64,000 nt of DNA from Quinella sp. 2Q5 (GCA_015206785.1 JADEZQ010000001.1:115393-179392), one strand, 5' to 3'. Counted from the first letter of the stretch, positions 8,110-16,835 are shown. Numbers and translations: made by a program. Notes: a model not told the origin generated them from the sequence alone.

Positions 8110-8913
8110 ATGGAACGAATCGCAATCTTGGCGGGCGCGGGCAAGTTGCCCGTCGAATGTGCACGTGCCGCTCAACAGCTCGGCTACGAAGTTTACGCGA
8201 TAGGTCTGTTGCCCGAAAGCGACGAGCAAATCGCAAACTTCGCCACGGATTATAAATTCATCAGCGTCGCGCAGCTCGACGCGATACTAAACTATCTGCA
8301 GGGCAACCAAATCCAAAAGGTCACCATGATCGGCAAGGTCACCAAGGAACTGCTCTTCAACGGCGCGGTGGTGCCCGATGCTCGAATGTTGCAGCTGATA
8401 ATGAGCCTGCCCGACCGCAACGACGATACGATTATGATGGCGTTCGTCCGTGAGCTGGGCAAGGCGGGCATTCAGGCATTCGACCAGACCGCGCTGATTA
8501 GAAAGCTCATGCCGCGGCGCGGAACAATCACTCAACGCGAACCGACTGATACCGAACGGCAGGATATGGAATTCGGTTTCCACGTCGCCAAAGAACTCGG
8601 ACGGCTCGATATCGGTCAGACCGTCGTCATAAAGAATCGTGCGGTGATGGCTCTTGAGGCAATCGAAGGCACTGACGCGGCAATCGAACGCGGCGGCACC
8701 CTCGCTAACGGCGGCGCGGTCATCGTCAAAGTTTCCAAGCCGCAACAAGACAATCGCTTCGACGTGCCGACGGTTGGCTATCGCACGGTGGAGCAGATGG
8801 TTCGTGTCGGTGCGGCGGCTCTGGCGATTGAGGCGGGCAAGACCTTGCTCGTCGACCGCAAGAAGATGATTGAACTCGCCGATGCCAACGGCATTACAAT
8901 CGTTGCAATGTGA
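8110..8913 (+). CDS. lpxI: UDP-2,3-diacylglucosamine diphosphatase LpxI
   Basis: This 267-residue DUF1009 protein matches LpxI, which hydrolyses UDP-2,3-diacylglucosamine to lipid X and UMP in organisms that lack LpxH. Characteristic stretches are AILAGAGKLPVECARAAQ at the start, MIGKVTKELLF, DQTALIRKLMPRRGTI, VIKNRAVMALEAIEGTDAAIERGG and the C-terminal GKTLLVDRKKMIELAD. Start ATG 8110 follows GGAGGTC. A terminator follows directly, so lpxB is not in this operon segment. Confidence 0.95.
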   Translation: MERIAILAGAGKLPVECARAAQQLGYEVYAIGLLPESDEQIANFATDYKFISVAQLDAILNYLQGNQIQKVTMIGKVTKELLFNGAVVPDARMLQLIMSLPDRNDDTIMMAFVRELGKAGIQAFDQTALIRKLMPRRGTITQREPTDTERQDMEFGFHVAKELGRLDIGQTVVIKNRAVMALEAIEGTDAAIERGGTLANGGAVIVKVSKPQQDNRFDVPTVGYRTVEQMVRVGAAALAIEAGKTLLVDRKKMIELADANGITIVAM

Positions 8914-8945
8914 GGCGTCACCAAAAAATTCTCGGCAACAAAAAA

Positions 8946-8978
8946 TCCCCCGTCAATCGACGGGGGAAATTTTTTTTG
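8946..8978 (+). terminator. bidirectional terminator between lpxI and the adaptor gene
   Basis: A nine-base-pair stem (TCCCCCGTC with GACGGGGGA, 8946-8954 and 8959-8967) with a four-base loop is followed by a T-rich tail; an A run precedes it on the other side. It can serve both the lpx operon (+) and the convergent adaptor gene ending at 8984 (-). Confidence 0.88.
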
Positions 8979-8983
8979 CGCAA

Positions 8984-10108
8984 TCACATCGGCGGATGAG
9001 GCGGTCCCATTCGACGGCGGTTTTGGTTGGAAGGTTGCTTCTCCGCCTCGTACGTGATGGAGACGTCGTCGCCGGGATTGAGATCGCCGCCCGTGACTTC
9101 GACAAACTCTTCGCCGTAAAGCCCGACGGTGACGTGAACTTTCTCGGCGACGGGCTTGCCGTTTTTGACGGTGATGCGTTCGACGTACGCGCCTTGATTG
9201 TCGGTCTTCAACGCGGCAATCGGCACGCACAGAGCGTTGCGCACCTGACCGACGACGATATCAAGACGCGCGGTCATTGCCGGCAACAGAAGATTTTCCT
9301 CGTCGGGTGCGCTGAAGGTCACGTAGTAATAGATGACGGAGTTTGAACTGTTTGAACTCGACGTCGTGGAAGAACTCGTGTCCCAAGAGTTGGTCGTGTC
9401 GGTCTGGGAAATTTTGAGCACCTGCGCACGGAAAGTTTTGTCGGGGTAAGCGTCCACGGTGAAGGTTGCAGTCTCGCCGACTTTGACGGAGCCGATGTCA
9501 GTCTCGTCCACCTTCGCCTTGACGAGCTTCTCGCTCAAGTCGGCAATGCGCATGATGACTGTCGGGTTGTTTGAACCTTGCACCGCCATTGTGCCGGGAG
9601 TTTTGGGTTCGCCCACGACAATGCCGTCCATCGGCGCGGTGATGACGGTTTGATTGACGTCGTCTTCGGCAAGGTCGACGGCACTCTTCGCGCGGTCATA
9701 TTCGTATTGAGCGTCCTGCAGTTCCTCCTGAGACTTCGCGCCGATTTTGTAAAGCCGTTCGGTGCGTTCAAGCTTCTGGCGTGCGTTCGTCAACGTGAAG
9801 TTCGCCTGGTCAAGCTTCGCCTCAAAGTCTTTGCCGTCCAAGATGGCGACAACTTGCCCCTCGGTCACGCGGTCGTTCTCCTCAACGAGAATCTCTTGTA
9901 TGCGTGCGGTGACTTTGCCGCTGACTTCGACGCTCTCGCGCGGCTGAACGGTGCCCGTCGCAGAAACCGTTCGCGTCAAATCCGTGCGTATGACTTTGGC
10001 GGTCTCGTAGGTTTTATCGACTTCGGTGTTGATGCTGTCGCTGTAGAACTTGTAGCCGACCGCCGCGCCGATAATCAGTGCCGCTACGATAAAAATCTTC
10101 CACTTCAT
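8984..10108 (-). CDS. RND/MacA-type periplasmic adaptor (membrane fusion protein)
   Basis: With the start at 10108 this is 374 residues. One N-terminal membrane anchor (WKIFIVAALIIGAAVGY, about residues 3-19) leads into a lipoyl half-motif (VSGKVTARIQEILVEENDRV), an alpha-helical hairpin (about 95-150, rich in K, E and R), the second lipoyl half (TVITAPMDGIVVG) and beta-barrel domains. A Ser/Thr/Asn-rich insert lies near residue 255, and the tail is basic and proline-rich. Such adaptors join an inner-membrane pump to an outer-membrane TolC channel. No ABC or RND partner is adjacent, so it is an orphan here. GAGG seven bases upstream favours ATG 10108; ATG 10114 leaves too little spacing. Confidence 0.88.
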   Translation of the reverse strand: MKWKIFIVAALIIGAAVGYKFYSDSINTEVDKTYETAKVIRTDLTRTVSATGTVQPRESVEVSGKVTARIQEILVEENDRVTEGQVVAILDGKDFEAKLDQANFTLTNARQKLERTERLYKIGAKSQEELQDAQYEYDRAKSAVDLAEDDVNQTVITAPMDGIVVGEPKTPGTMAVQGSNNPTVIMRIADLSEKLVKAKVDETDIGSVKVGETATFTVDAYPDKTFRAQVLKISQTDTTNSWDTSSSTTSSSNSSNSVIYYYVTFSAPDEENLLLPAMTARLDIVVGQVRNALCVPIAALKTDNQGAYVERITVKNGKPVAEKVHVTVGLYGEEFVEVTGGDLNPGDDVSITYEAEKQPSNQNRRRMGPPHPPM

Positions 10109-10234
10109 AAACATACCTCGTGCTTCGCTAACGTTGCCGACCACTCGCGTGTTTTTGTCTGCAAGTTTTGAGTTGTCTGCGTGTTGGCGTGACCCAATCG
10201 CTCTGCCAAAATTTTTTGGCTTCACGCCGAATCA

Positions 10235-10263
10235 ATCTTACATTGCAACCGGGGCAAAGTCAA
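10235..10263 (-). promoter_or_regulatory. sigma-A promoter of the adaptor gene
   Basis: On the minus strand TTGACT (10258-10263) and TAAGAT (10235-10240) are separated by 17 bp. Transcription would start near 10228, giving a leader of about 120 bases before ATG 10108 and making the longer reading frame up to 10225 leaderless and unlikely. Confidence 0.65.
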
Positions 10264-10444
10264 ATCTTCTCGGCATCCGTCGTCATTGATGACAAGTTTA
10301 TCAGCGGCGGGGTTGAAGCCACGAATGAACTGTTCTCCGTCGCCATGAACATAATCAGACGACAAGCTTCTAAGGCAGTATTAAACTTTCGTTAAAAATT
10401 TTTGGGCGGGCTTTGTATGAGGATAGCACCCGACGGCAGAACTA
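10264..10444. other. gene-free stretch between divergent promoters
   Basis: This 181-bp stretch separates the minus-strand adaptor promoter from the plus-strand promoter of the large repeat protein. I see no convincing gene or terminator. An open frame on the plus strand runs to 10395 and reads vaguely protein-like at its end, but lacks a ribosome site. A small palindrome (GTCATTGATGAC, 10290s) is the only symmetrical element noticed and could bind a regulator; that is a guess. Confidence 0.4.
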
Positions 10445-10474
10445 TTGACACAAAGGCGGATTTGGTTATAGAAT
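10445..10474 (+). promoter_or_regulatory. sigma-A promoter of the large repeat protein
   Basis: A perfect TTGACA (10445-10450) lies 18 bp before TAGAAT (10469-10474). The expected start near 10482 leaves about 240 bases of untranslated leader before the coding region at 10724. Confidence 0.7.
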
Positions 10475-10481
10475 TACCGCG

Positions 10482-10723
10482 GTTTCAGGCTCAATTGCCT
10501 CTGCCGATTGACTGAAGCAACCACTTCGACCACGTGCTCGGTCAAAGGATTCCTATACAATTCCTACCCGTCAGAGGCAGGATTTTAATATTTCGGTGCA
10601 AATTCTGTCGTTCGTCGCGGCGCGACAGACTCGGTGCACGACGTGAGGATGCGGGTCTTCCTCTGAAGGTCAAAGCGTCCGACCGCGACATCGATCCAAA
10701 ATTTCTTTTCGGAGGAATAATGT
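10482..10723 (+). promoter_or_regulatory. long structured 5' leader of the repeat protein mRNA
   Basis: The leader contains complementary segments TGCCTCTG (10496-10503) and CAGAGGCA (10572-10579), which enclose a smaller GACC/GGTC hairpin. A separate CTGTCG/CGACAG stem lies near 10607-10630. It ends with GGAGGA just before ATG 10724. I could not match it to a known riboswitch class (not GEMM, cobalamin or FMN). It may control stability or translation of a very long mRNA; that is inference from length and pairing. Confidence 0.4.
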
Positions 10724-13700
10724 ATGGTCACAGACACTTTTTTTGATTTACAACGTTTCGCAGTCGATACCCTCATCGGTAGCGAAAGCGGCATCGAGTG
10801 GGCAGGCGGTGCTTCCTTCATGGGCGAGGGCACCAAAGTTGACCCCGCATACCTCGTGGCGGCGGGAACGTCCGGCGCAGTGTCAATCATCAAAAATACG
10901 AAAGTCTATCTAACCGGCACCGAGCAAGGCTACTCCTTCGCCATCAATCAAACCAAAGACGACTGGGAAGTTTCCTACATCCCAAGCACTGCTACTGTTA
11001 GCGGCGATTTCTCTAAGGAAGACGGCTCATACGAACTCTATGGCAACGTTGCCGTCAAAGTTTTTGGCGACAGCAAAGAAGGCTTTACCGAAAACGTCAA
11101 CGGCGAAGAGACTTACGTCAAATCCACCGACGACGACGAATTCATGCTCTTTGCGGATCATCAGGACGCGTTCGACTTTTTGGCTGCCACCGAATACATT
11201 CCCCAAATGGAACGCCAAACCCCTAAGCAACAGGGCGAGCTGGCATATCTTTTCCAAGACGGCGCAAGCAATCTGGCTGTGGGCGTGGACGGCAACGATA
11301 TGGCTTATTTCGCGGGCAATGCCAAAAACGTCAGCCTCGGCGCACAGGCAAAAGACGAAGCAATCGATCCGAATGCCTACGACTTCGAGAAGATGGTTGC
11401 CGTATCAACCGACGGCACCTCGTCAATCTATATGTTCACCAACGACAACGTCATAACCCACAACAACGTCACTATGACTGTCGACGCCGCCGGTCAGGAT
11501 TTCGCAACCATTCAATCCAACTCCATTGACGGCGTCTCCAGCGTGATCGTCGAGGGCGTCGAGAGCATCAAAGATTATTCCGTCAACGGCACCGCCTTCG
11601 AAGAGATCAGCGGCTCAATGAACGGCGTCAAGTTCGAAGATGTCAACGGCGAAGTCATGGCTCACGTCGACAACACCGGCGCGGTCACCGTCGCGGCGGG
11701 CGAAGGGCAGAAGGTCAGCTTCGCCAAAATCACCACGGCAAACACCGTCGTCAATGGCGCGACCGTCAAGGGTCTGTTCGACGGCGACAGCTTTGCGGTT
11801 GAGCTTGCGGGTCAAAGCGCGGGCTTCACCTCCATCGCCTTCGACGAGGCCGATCCTGTGGTCAATGTCGCGGGCGTCAAGTCATTCAAGGTTCTCAACG
11901 CCGGCGCAAGCTATTCCGTCGAGACCTCCGCGGACGATATCAGCTTTGACGGCAACGCCAAAGAAATTCTCGTCGACGTCAAGGACGGTGCAGAATACAC
12001 CATTGACGGCGTGGACGGTGCCTATGCCTTCGAAGACGACATCAAGAAGGGCAAGACGGGCGAAGTCGTCATCAACGGCGCAAGCGTCGCCATCACCAAC
12101 GGCAATTCCGCCAACGATTACATCATCACCAGCACCGACGAGACCGAAGGCGTCGACGTGATTTACGCGGTGGCGGGCGACAAGGTTGACGTCAGCAATG
12201 ACCCGGACAGCTACTCCGTTGTCTTCAGTTCCAACTTCAGCGGCGAGGACGTCGTCCTTGACGCTAACGGCTATCAAATCAGCGTTGACGACTACGACAT
12301 TGACGGCAACGTCACTATGGCGGTCGGTGTCGAAGACGAAGACGGCGTTTTGGTCAAAGGCTTGAAGTCCACGGGAGTCGTGCTCAACAGCGACGGCGTC
12401 TATCACTTCACCGACGACAGCGAAGGCAACGAAGTCACCCGCTACGGCGAAGACCTATACGTCACGCTCGACAGCAAAGGCAACGTCGCCGATATCCTCG
12501 ACGCCGAAACCGTTGCCAAACTTGCCGAAGACGAATCCAAATGGGCTTTGATTGGTCTGGCGGGCAGCGAATACGACACCGTCAAGAACAACCACGGCAA
12601 AGTTTACGAGACATTCTACGACCTGGAAGGCAGCGGGCTCAGCTCCACGTTGGCTGCCTACGATTATGACGACGACACCAAAGCCGCAACCGACGAAGCT
12701 TCCGCCATCAACATCACCGCGGATAAGTCGATTGCTCAAGCCGGTCATGTCACGTTGGAAGTCGGCAGCGGCCCTTATGTCGGGCAAGTTCCCATCAATA
12801 TTCAGCAAGACGAAAGCGATAGCGTTGTCGACGTTGAGCTTGATCTCGTCGAAAGCAATAATCCCGCAACCGTCGTTGTCGGCGTCGTCGGCGGCGTCTC
12901 TGCGGCGCACAAGGTTTACCTCAGCGACAGCGGCACGGCTGCCAAACCGAACTACGCTTACATCGGCGAAGGTGCCACCAACAATAATTTGGTGCAGGCC
13001 GGCGCAGGCGCAGCAATGATTCGCCACGACGGCGACGTCAAATCTTCCATCTATGGCGGCGCGGGCAACGATTCCATCCTCGCGGGCAAGAACGACTCCG
13101 TCAAAGGCGGCACAGGTGCAGACCTGTTCTATGACAGCGCAAGCTACACCGTTCAGGATTATTCCTTCGGTCAGGGCGACGCGGTCATTGCCACGCGCCT
13201 CAATTCCCTCGACTACCTCACGCCCGACCAAATCAGCGGCACGGGCAACAAAGTCGCAATCGCGGGCGGTCAGGAACTCACCTTCGACAATGTCGACAAG
13301 AAAGCCGCGCTCAGCGTCAAGGTTGCCGTCATGGACAACGACGCCAACGTCCTCAAAGACAGAGCCAACGTCGTGCTGGCTAACGGCAACGGCGAAGTCA
13401 ATGCCAAGGCTGCCGGCAGCGACGGCGCAATGATTCTGGCGGGCTCCAGCCGCGGCGACGGCGTGCACACCGTCATCGGCTCGGCTGGCAAAGACTTCAT
13501 CGTTGCAGGTTCGAATGACTCCGTCGACGGCGGCGCAGGCGACGACTTCATCTCTTTGGATTCGGGCGCAAGCGGCGCAACTGTCGTCGGCGGCAACGGC
13601 GCAGATACCGTCATGAACTGGCAGTTCGGCTTCGATCAGTCCAAAGGCCACACCAAGCTTGATTTGGACGGCGAAGCCTTCTCGGCAACCATCGTCGAAG

Positions 13701-15037
13701 ATCAGATCGTCGTTTCTCTTAGCGGCGGCAACTCCGTGACCTTCGCCGACACCAAGGGTATCGCGGGCGCGTTCGAAATGCTCATTGACGACAAGAAGTA
13801 CACCGCAATGCGCACGGACGGCGCGGCATATGTCGAGAACAACGGAGACCTCGCCGATATCTATTGGGCGCAGGCAGACGGTACGGTCATCTTCGGTAGC
13901 GACGTCACTAAGGATTTGGGCATGCTCGAATTCGACAGCGAGAAGCTTCAGAATATCGACACGCTCACCTTGCTCAACAACTCCAAGGCTTCCGTCATGG
14001 GCTCGGACGCCAACGAAACCGTCATTCTCAGCGGCGCGGCCTCTGTCGGCGCGAACAAGGCGGTCTCCCTCGGCGCGGGCAATGACCTCATCGTCAGCGG
14101 TGGCGATTCCGACGCAAGCGCAAGCAACGTCCTCTACTTCGGCGCGGGCGACGGACGCGACAGCCTCCACGGCTTCAATCACTATCACGGCTTCGACGAA
14201 GATCCTCAGAAGCAACACAGCGACCTGCTCGTCGTGGATAACTTCCTCGGCGTGGACGTGGCGACCTCGGAAGGCGTCGACCGCATCATCTTCAAGACCA
14301 ACGAGCAAGACGAAATCGCCATCTACGAAGAAAATCCGCTTGACGTGGATAACAACATGTATCGCGTCAAGATCAACGGCTTCGACGAGACTGTTGCCAA
14401 GATCGGCTACAGCGACGGCACCAAGGCAAACACCTTCACCTACAGCGACGAAGTCAAGTACTACGTCGGCAACGCAACCAAAGCCATCGATACCCTCAAG
14501 GTCGGCGACGACGTCGTCAACGCGGAGATCTGGCTCGACAGCACGCGCAACAACGAATTCTATCGCGGCATCGGTGCCATCGACGCGAGCGCGGCAACCG
14601 GCACCAACCTGAGCCTGGCGGGCTCAATGGACAACAACACCATCATCGGCGGCGGCGAAGGCTCCAACTCCATGCTCTGGGGCGGCGCGGGCGACAACGT
14701 CCTCATCGGCGGCGACGGCGCAGATACCTTCCTGTATTACCAGAACAGCCGTTCCCTCGTCGACGGCGCGGCGGACATGGAAAACGCCAACCACGACGTC
14801 ATCAACAACTACGACTACGACAAGGATAACATCTTCCTTGCCGACGTCACCCTCGACGACATTGCTGACGCTGACATTCAGTCCAACGCCATCAAGTTCA
14901 CCTTCTTCAATGGCGGCACGCTTACCATCAACGGCGACCAGGAGCACACGCGCGTCATCTTGAGCGACGGACGCACGGGCGAACACGGCGATGTTTACGT
15001 TGCCGAAAGAAGTACCGATTCCTGGAACAAACAGTAA
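10724..15037 (+). CDS. large acidic secreted-type protein with RTX-like calcium-binding repeats
   Basis: 1437 residues, rich in Asp, Gly, Ala, Val and Ser, with no cysteine seen and no classical signal peptide. It begins with a short motif FFDLQRFA (residues 6-13). Hemolysin-type nonapeptide-like repeats (GGxGxDxx) occur in three places: GGAGNDSILAG and GGTGADLFYDSA (778-805), GSAGKDFIVAG, GGAGDDFISLD and GGNGADTVM (about 915-965), and GGAGDNVLIGGDGADTF (from 1320). The long region between is repetitive and beta-rich. Such proteins are usually exported by type I secretion with an uncleaved C-terminal signal; the C-terminal 90 residues are the candidate signal. GGAGGA precedes ATG 10724. An adaptor gene is divergent, but no HlyB/TolC partner is visible. 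Adhesin or surface-layer-like role is possible; function unknown. Confidence 0.85.
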   Translation: MVTDTFFDLQRFAVDTLIGSESGIEWAGGASFMGEGTKVDPAYLVAAGTSGAVSIIKNTKVYLTGTEQGYSFAINQTKDDWEVSYIPSTATVSGDFSKEDGSYELYGNVAVKVFGDSKEGFTENVNGEETYVKSTDDDEFMLFADHQDAFDFLAATEYIPQMERQTPKQQGELAYLFQDGASNLAVGVDGNDMAYFAGNAKNVSLGAQAKDEAIDPNAYDFEKMVAVSTDGTSSIYMFTNDNVITHNNVTMTVDAAGQDFATIQSNSIDGVSSVIVEGVESIKDYSVNGTAFEEISGSMNGVKFEDVNGEVMAHVDNTGAVTVAAGEGQKVSFAKITTANTVVNGATVKGLFDGDSFAVELAGQSAGFTSIAFDEADPVVNVAGVKSFKVLNAGASYSVETSADDISFDGNAKEILVDVKDGAEYTIDGVDGAYAFEDDIKKGKTGEVVINGASVAITNGNSANDYIITSTDETEGVDVIYAVAGDKVDVSNDPDSYSVVFSSNFSGEDVVLDANGYQISVDDYDIDGNVTMAVGVEDEDGVLVKGLKSTGVVLNSDGVYHFTDDSEGNEVTRYGEDLYVTLDSKGNVADILDAETVAKLAEDESKWALIGLAGSEYDTVKNNHGKVYETFYDLEGSGLSSTLAAYDYDDDTKAATDEASAINITADKSIAQAGHVTLEVGSGPYVGQVPINIQQDESDSVVDVELDLVESNNPATVVVGVVGGVSAAHKVYLSDSGTAAKPNYAYIGEGATNNNLVQAGAGAAMIRHDGDVKSSIYGGAGNDSILAGKNDSVKGGTGADLFYDSASYTVQDYSFGQGDAVIATRLNSLDYLTPDQISGTGNKVAIAGGQELTFDNVDKKAALSVKVAVMDNDANVLKDRANVVLANGNGEVNAKAAGSDGAMILAGSSRGDGVHTVIGSAGKDFIVAGSNDSVDGGAGDDFISLDSGASGATVVGGNGADTVMNWQFGFDQSKGHTKLDLDGEAFSATIVEDQIVVSLSGGNSVTFADTKGIAGAFEMLIDDKKYTAMRTDGAAYVENNGDLADIYWAQADGTVIFGSDVTKDLGMLEFDSEKLQNIDTLTLLNNSKASVMGSDANETVILSGAASVGANKAVSLGAGNDLIVSGGDSDASASNVLYFGAGDGRDSLHGFNHYHGFDEDPQKQHSDLLVVDNFLGVDVATSEGVDRIIFKTNEQDEIAIYEENPLDVDNNMYRVKINGFDETVAKIGYSDGTKANTFTYSDEVKYYVGNATKAIDTLKVGDDVVNAEIWLDSTRNNEFYRGIGAIDASAATGTNLSLAGSMDNNTIIGGGEGSNSMLWGGAGDNVLIGGDGADTFLYYQNSRSLVDGAADMENANHDVINNYDYDKDNIFLADVTLDDIADADIQSNAIKFTFFNGGTLTINGDQEHTRVILSDGRTGEHGDVYVAERSTDSWNKQ

Positions 15038-15142
15038 CCCAGTCTAACCCGCTTGAGATTCTCCCCAAATCCTAAGCGGCGAAAGCGACGTAAGCCCGAA
15101 CCGAACCCGCGGGCGCACGTTGCAATCCAAAACCTACACACG

Positions 15143-15175
15143 GAGCCTCGGCGAAAGTCGGGGCTCTTTGCTTTG
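15143..15175 (+). terminator. probable terminator of the repeat-protein gene
   Basis: GAGCCTCG (15143-15150) can pair with CGGGGCTC (15159-15166) with one G-U pair around an eight-base loop. The following TTTGCTTTG is only moderately T-rich, so efficiency is uncertain. Confidence 0.6.
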
Positions 15176-15230
15176 CGGCAAAAAAAATACGCCCGCTTCC
15201 ACATCGGAGGCGAGCTTGTGCTTGGAACGA

Positions 15231-15938
15231 TCAGAGCCGTTCAAGATTGATGACGCCGGGATTTTTGACCGTCCAACCTTTGAGCGGGTCTTGCGTGAAG
15301 ATTGCGGGCGTCTTGACAAAATATTTCCGATAGGTGCCGTCCACGTAATTGAGCGTGTAAGTTTCCTTCATGCCGCCGAACTCGTAAGCACTCTCGTCGC
15401 AGGGATTCATCGGGTTTGGCACGACGGCATACTCCTCGCCCGTGCAACGGAACGCCCAATACAAACTGTCCTTGGCGTCAATTGCGGCGTGGAAGGTCAT
15501 GTTGCTGCTGAAGGTCAAAATCTTCAGCTTCTCGTCCTTGATGAAGCGTTCGCACTTTTTGAGCAGACCGCGGGCGTCGGGATTGGCGCAGGCGGCGGCA
15601 AGTTTGTTGTAGTCCTCGACAAATTCCATCCACGGAGACTGCGGCGCAAGCGGCGTCATTCGTTCGGTTTGCGGCTCGGAAAGATCCAACCCGAACGGCT
15701 CGACCTGCAACACGTCAGCGACGACCTTGGGCTCGCGGAATTGACGAACCTTCTCTTCCAGCGTCGACAGGCTCTTTTTCATGCGGCGAACCTCGCCTTG
15801 CAGTTTGGCAAGTTCCTCGGTCTTGTGGCTGTTGCTCGACCAAAGATACGCCACCGCAAACAATAGCACCACGCTCAACGCCAGGGCAAGGAAATTCAGC
15901 GCACCCGACATCATCGGCGAAACCATCGCCTCTTCCAT
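15231..15938 (-). CDS. membrane-anchored coiled-coil protein of unknown function
   Basis: 235 residues from ATG 15938, which follows GGGAGG. After a short N-terminus there is one membrane segment (GALNFLALALSVVLLFAVAY, about residues 12-31), then a coiled coil (about 36-65, with EELAKLQGEVRRMKKSLSTL) and a C-terminal globular region containing several cysteines and tryptophans. The topology suggests a single-pass protein with an extracytoplasmic domain. I do not recognise the family. It is downstream of tRNA-Gln on the same strand, separated by a hairpin. Confidence 0.8.
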   Translation of the reverse strand: MEEAMVSPMMSGALNFLALALSVVLLFAVAYLWSSNSHKTEELAKLQGEVRRMKKSLSTLEEKVRQFREPKVVADVLQVEPFGLDLSEPQTERMTPLAPQSPWMEFVEDYNKLAAACANPDARGLLKKCERFIKDEKLKILTFSSNMTFHAAIDAKDSLYWAFRCTGEEYAVVPNPMNPCDESAYEFGGMKETYTLNYVDGTYRKYFVKTPAIFTQDPLKGWTVKNPGVINLERL

Positions 15939-15963
15939 AATCACGACCTCCCTTAACTGAATA

Positions 15964-15990
15964 AAGCCCGCGCCGTCAAGACGCAGGCTT
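15964..15990 (-). terminator. weak terminator-like hairpin after tRNA-Gln
   Basis: On the minus strand AAGCCTGCG (15990-15982) pairs with CGCGGGCTT (15972-15964) with one G-T pair, followed by TTATTC. It would separate the tRNA transcript from the gene at 15938, though the T run is poor. Confidence 0.5.
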
Positions 15991-16002
15991 GAATTTTCCG
16001 AA

Positions 16003-16078
16003 TGGCAGGGGTAGCTGGACTCGAACCAACGCATACCGGATTCAGAGTCCGGTGCCTTACCAACTTGGCTATACCCCT
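16003..16078 (-). tRNA. tRNA-Gln (anticodon CUG)
   Basis: A 76-base tRNA including encoded CCA. The acceptor stem AGGGGTA pairs with TACCCCT, the anticodon stem CCGGA/TCCGG encloses the loop CTCTGAA with anticodon CTG (codon CAG), and the T arm contains GGTTCGAGTCC. The T-loop and D-loop GTTGGTAA match glutamine tRNAs. Confidence 0.96.
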
Positions 16079-16095
16079 TCGATAAACCGCTGTTA

Positions 16096-16124
16096 TTTAT
16101 ACCACACGGCAAAATTTTTGTCAA
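16096..16124 (-). promoter_or_regulatory. sigma-A promoter of tRNA-Gln
   Basis: On the minus strand TTGACA (16119-16124) and TATAAA (16096-16101) are 17 bp apart, placing the start about ten bases before the mature tRNA 5' end. Confidence 0.8.
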
Positions 16125-16129
16125 CCAAA

Positions 16130-16804
16130 TTATTTCTTGTCGGACTTCTTCTCCTTGGACTTCTTCTCCTTTTCCTTGAGCATCTTAAGGAACTTCTTGT
16201 CCTTGGTCAGGTCTTTGAAGCTGCCGACGCCGTAACGGTAGACGTCGATGTATTTTTTATCCTCGGTGTTCGCGCTGATGAGCTGGACGGCAATGCAACG
16301 GCCTTCGGGCGTGCGGAAGAACGTGTAGATGTCTTGGCGGTTGGCAACAAACTCGCCGTCGACTTCGCCCGTTTCGGGGTTGATGACTTCAATCGTGCCG
16401 GCAGTGACGGCGGTGACGCCCTTGTTCTTCTTGGTCAGGTTGACGAGATCCGCGCTGGCAAAACCGCCCTTCTCCTTGAGCCCGATGAGATAGTCGCCGA
16501 TGGCGGATATGCTGCCGTGGTTGAAGTCGGGAACCTTGTTTGTGTCGAAGGCGTCAATCTGAATCACGTAGGCATACAGGATATCGAAGCCCTCGTTGGC
16601 AAAGACGAGCATCTCGCCCTTCTGGTGCGGCTCAAACCAGGCGGGGCGGACAACTGCCAACGGCTTAATCGGGCACGCGATGGAATAGGCGTAATCCTCG
16701 CTGGTATAGATGTAGGCTTCGCTGTCGGGGTCGGCTTTCTTGGCGAAGGCGGTCGTCGTCAGAATCATCATCAGCAGCGCAGTCAGGAAAAAAATTTTAC
16801 GCAA
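16130..16804 (-). CDS. exported protein of unknown function
   Basis: 224 residues with a clear signal peptide: basic MRK, hydrophobic core IFFLTALLMMILTTT and an AFA cleavage site followed by KKADPDSEA. The mature part is a soluble mixed alpha/beta domain (contains SEDYAYSIACPIKP and GRCIAVQLISANTED). The last 25 residues are a lysine/glutamate run. Likely periplasmic in a diderm cell. A strong promoter (16836-16864) lies just upstream and the gene stands alone before the tRNA. Family not recognised. Confidence 0.82.
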   Translation of the reverse strand: MRKIFFLTALLMMILTTTAFAKKADPDSEAYIYTSEDYAYSIACPIKPLAVVRPAWFEPHQKGEMLVFANEGFDILYAYVIQIDAFDTNKVPDFNHGSISAIGDYLIGLKEKGGFASADLVNLTKKNKGVTAVTAGTIEVINPETGEVDGEFVANRQDIYTFFRTPEGRCIAVQLISANTEDKKYIDVYRYGVGSFKDLTKDKKFLKMLKEKEKKSKEKKSDKK

Positions 16805-16835
16805 GCTCTGTCACCTCGTTGAAAGTTTTGCCGTC

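Noticed and set aside
10168..10395. 75-codon open frame in the divergent promoter region
   Set aside because: No ribosome site, overlaps the adaptor's promoter and 5' leader, and no recognisable protein pattern.
10417..10515. 32-codon open frame beginning MRIAPDGRTIDTKADLVIE
   Set aside because: It reads protein-like, but it spans the predicted promoter at 10445-10474 and has only a poor ribosome site; kept as a possibility, not as a gene.
12455..14308. 617-codon open frame on the minus strand
   Set aside because: It is antisense to the RTX-like gene, has no ribosome site and its composition mirrors the GC-rich third positions of the real gene.
16003..16078. attachment site at tRNA-Gln
   Set aside because: No repeat of the tRNA 3' end and no integrase gene were seen in the flanks.
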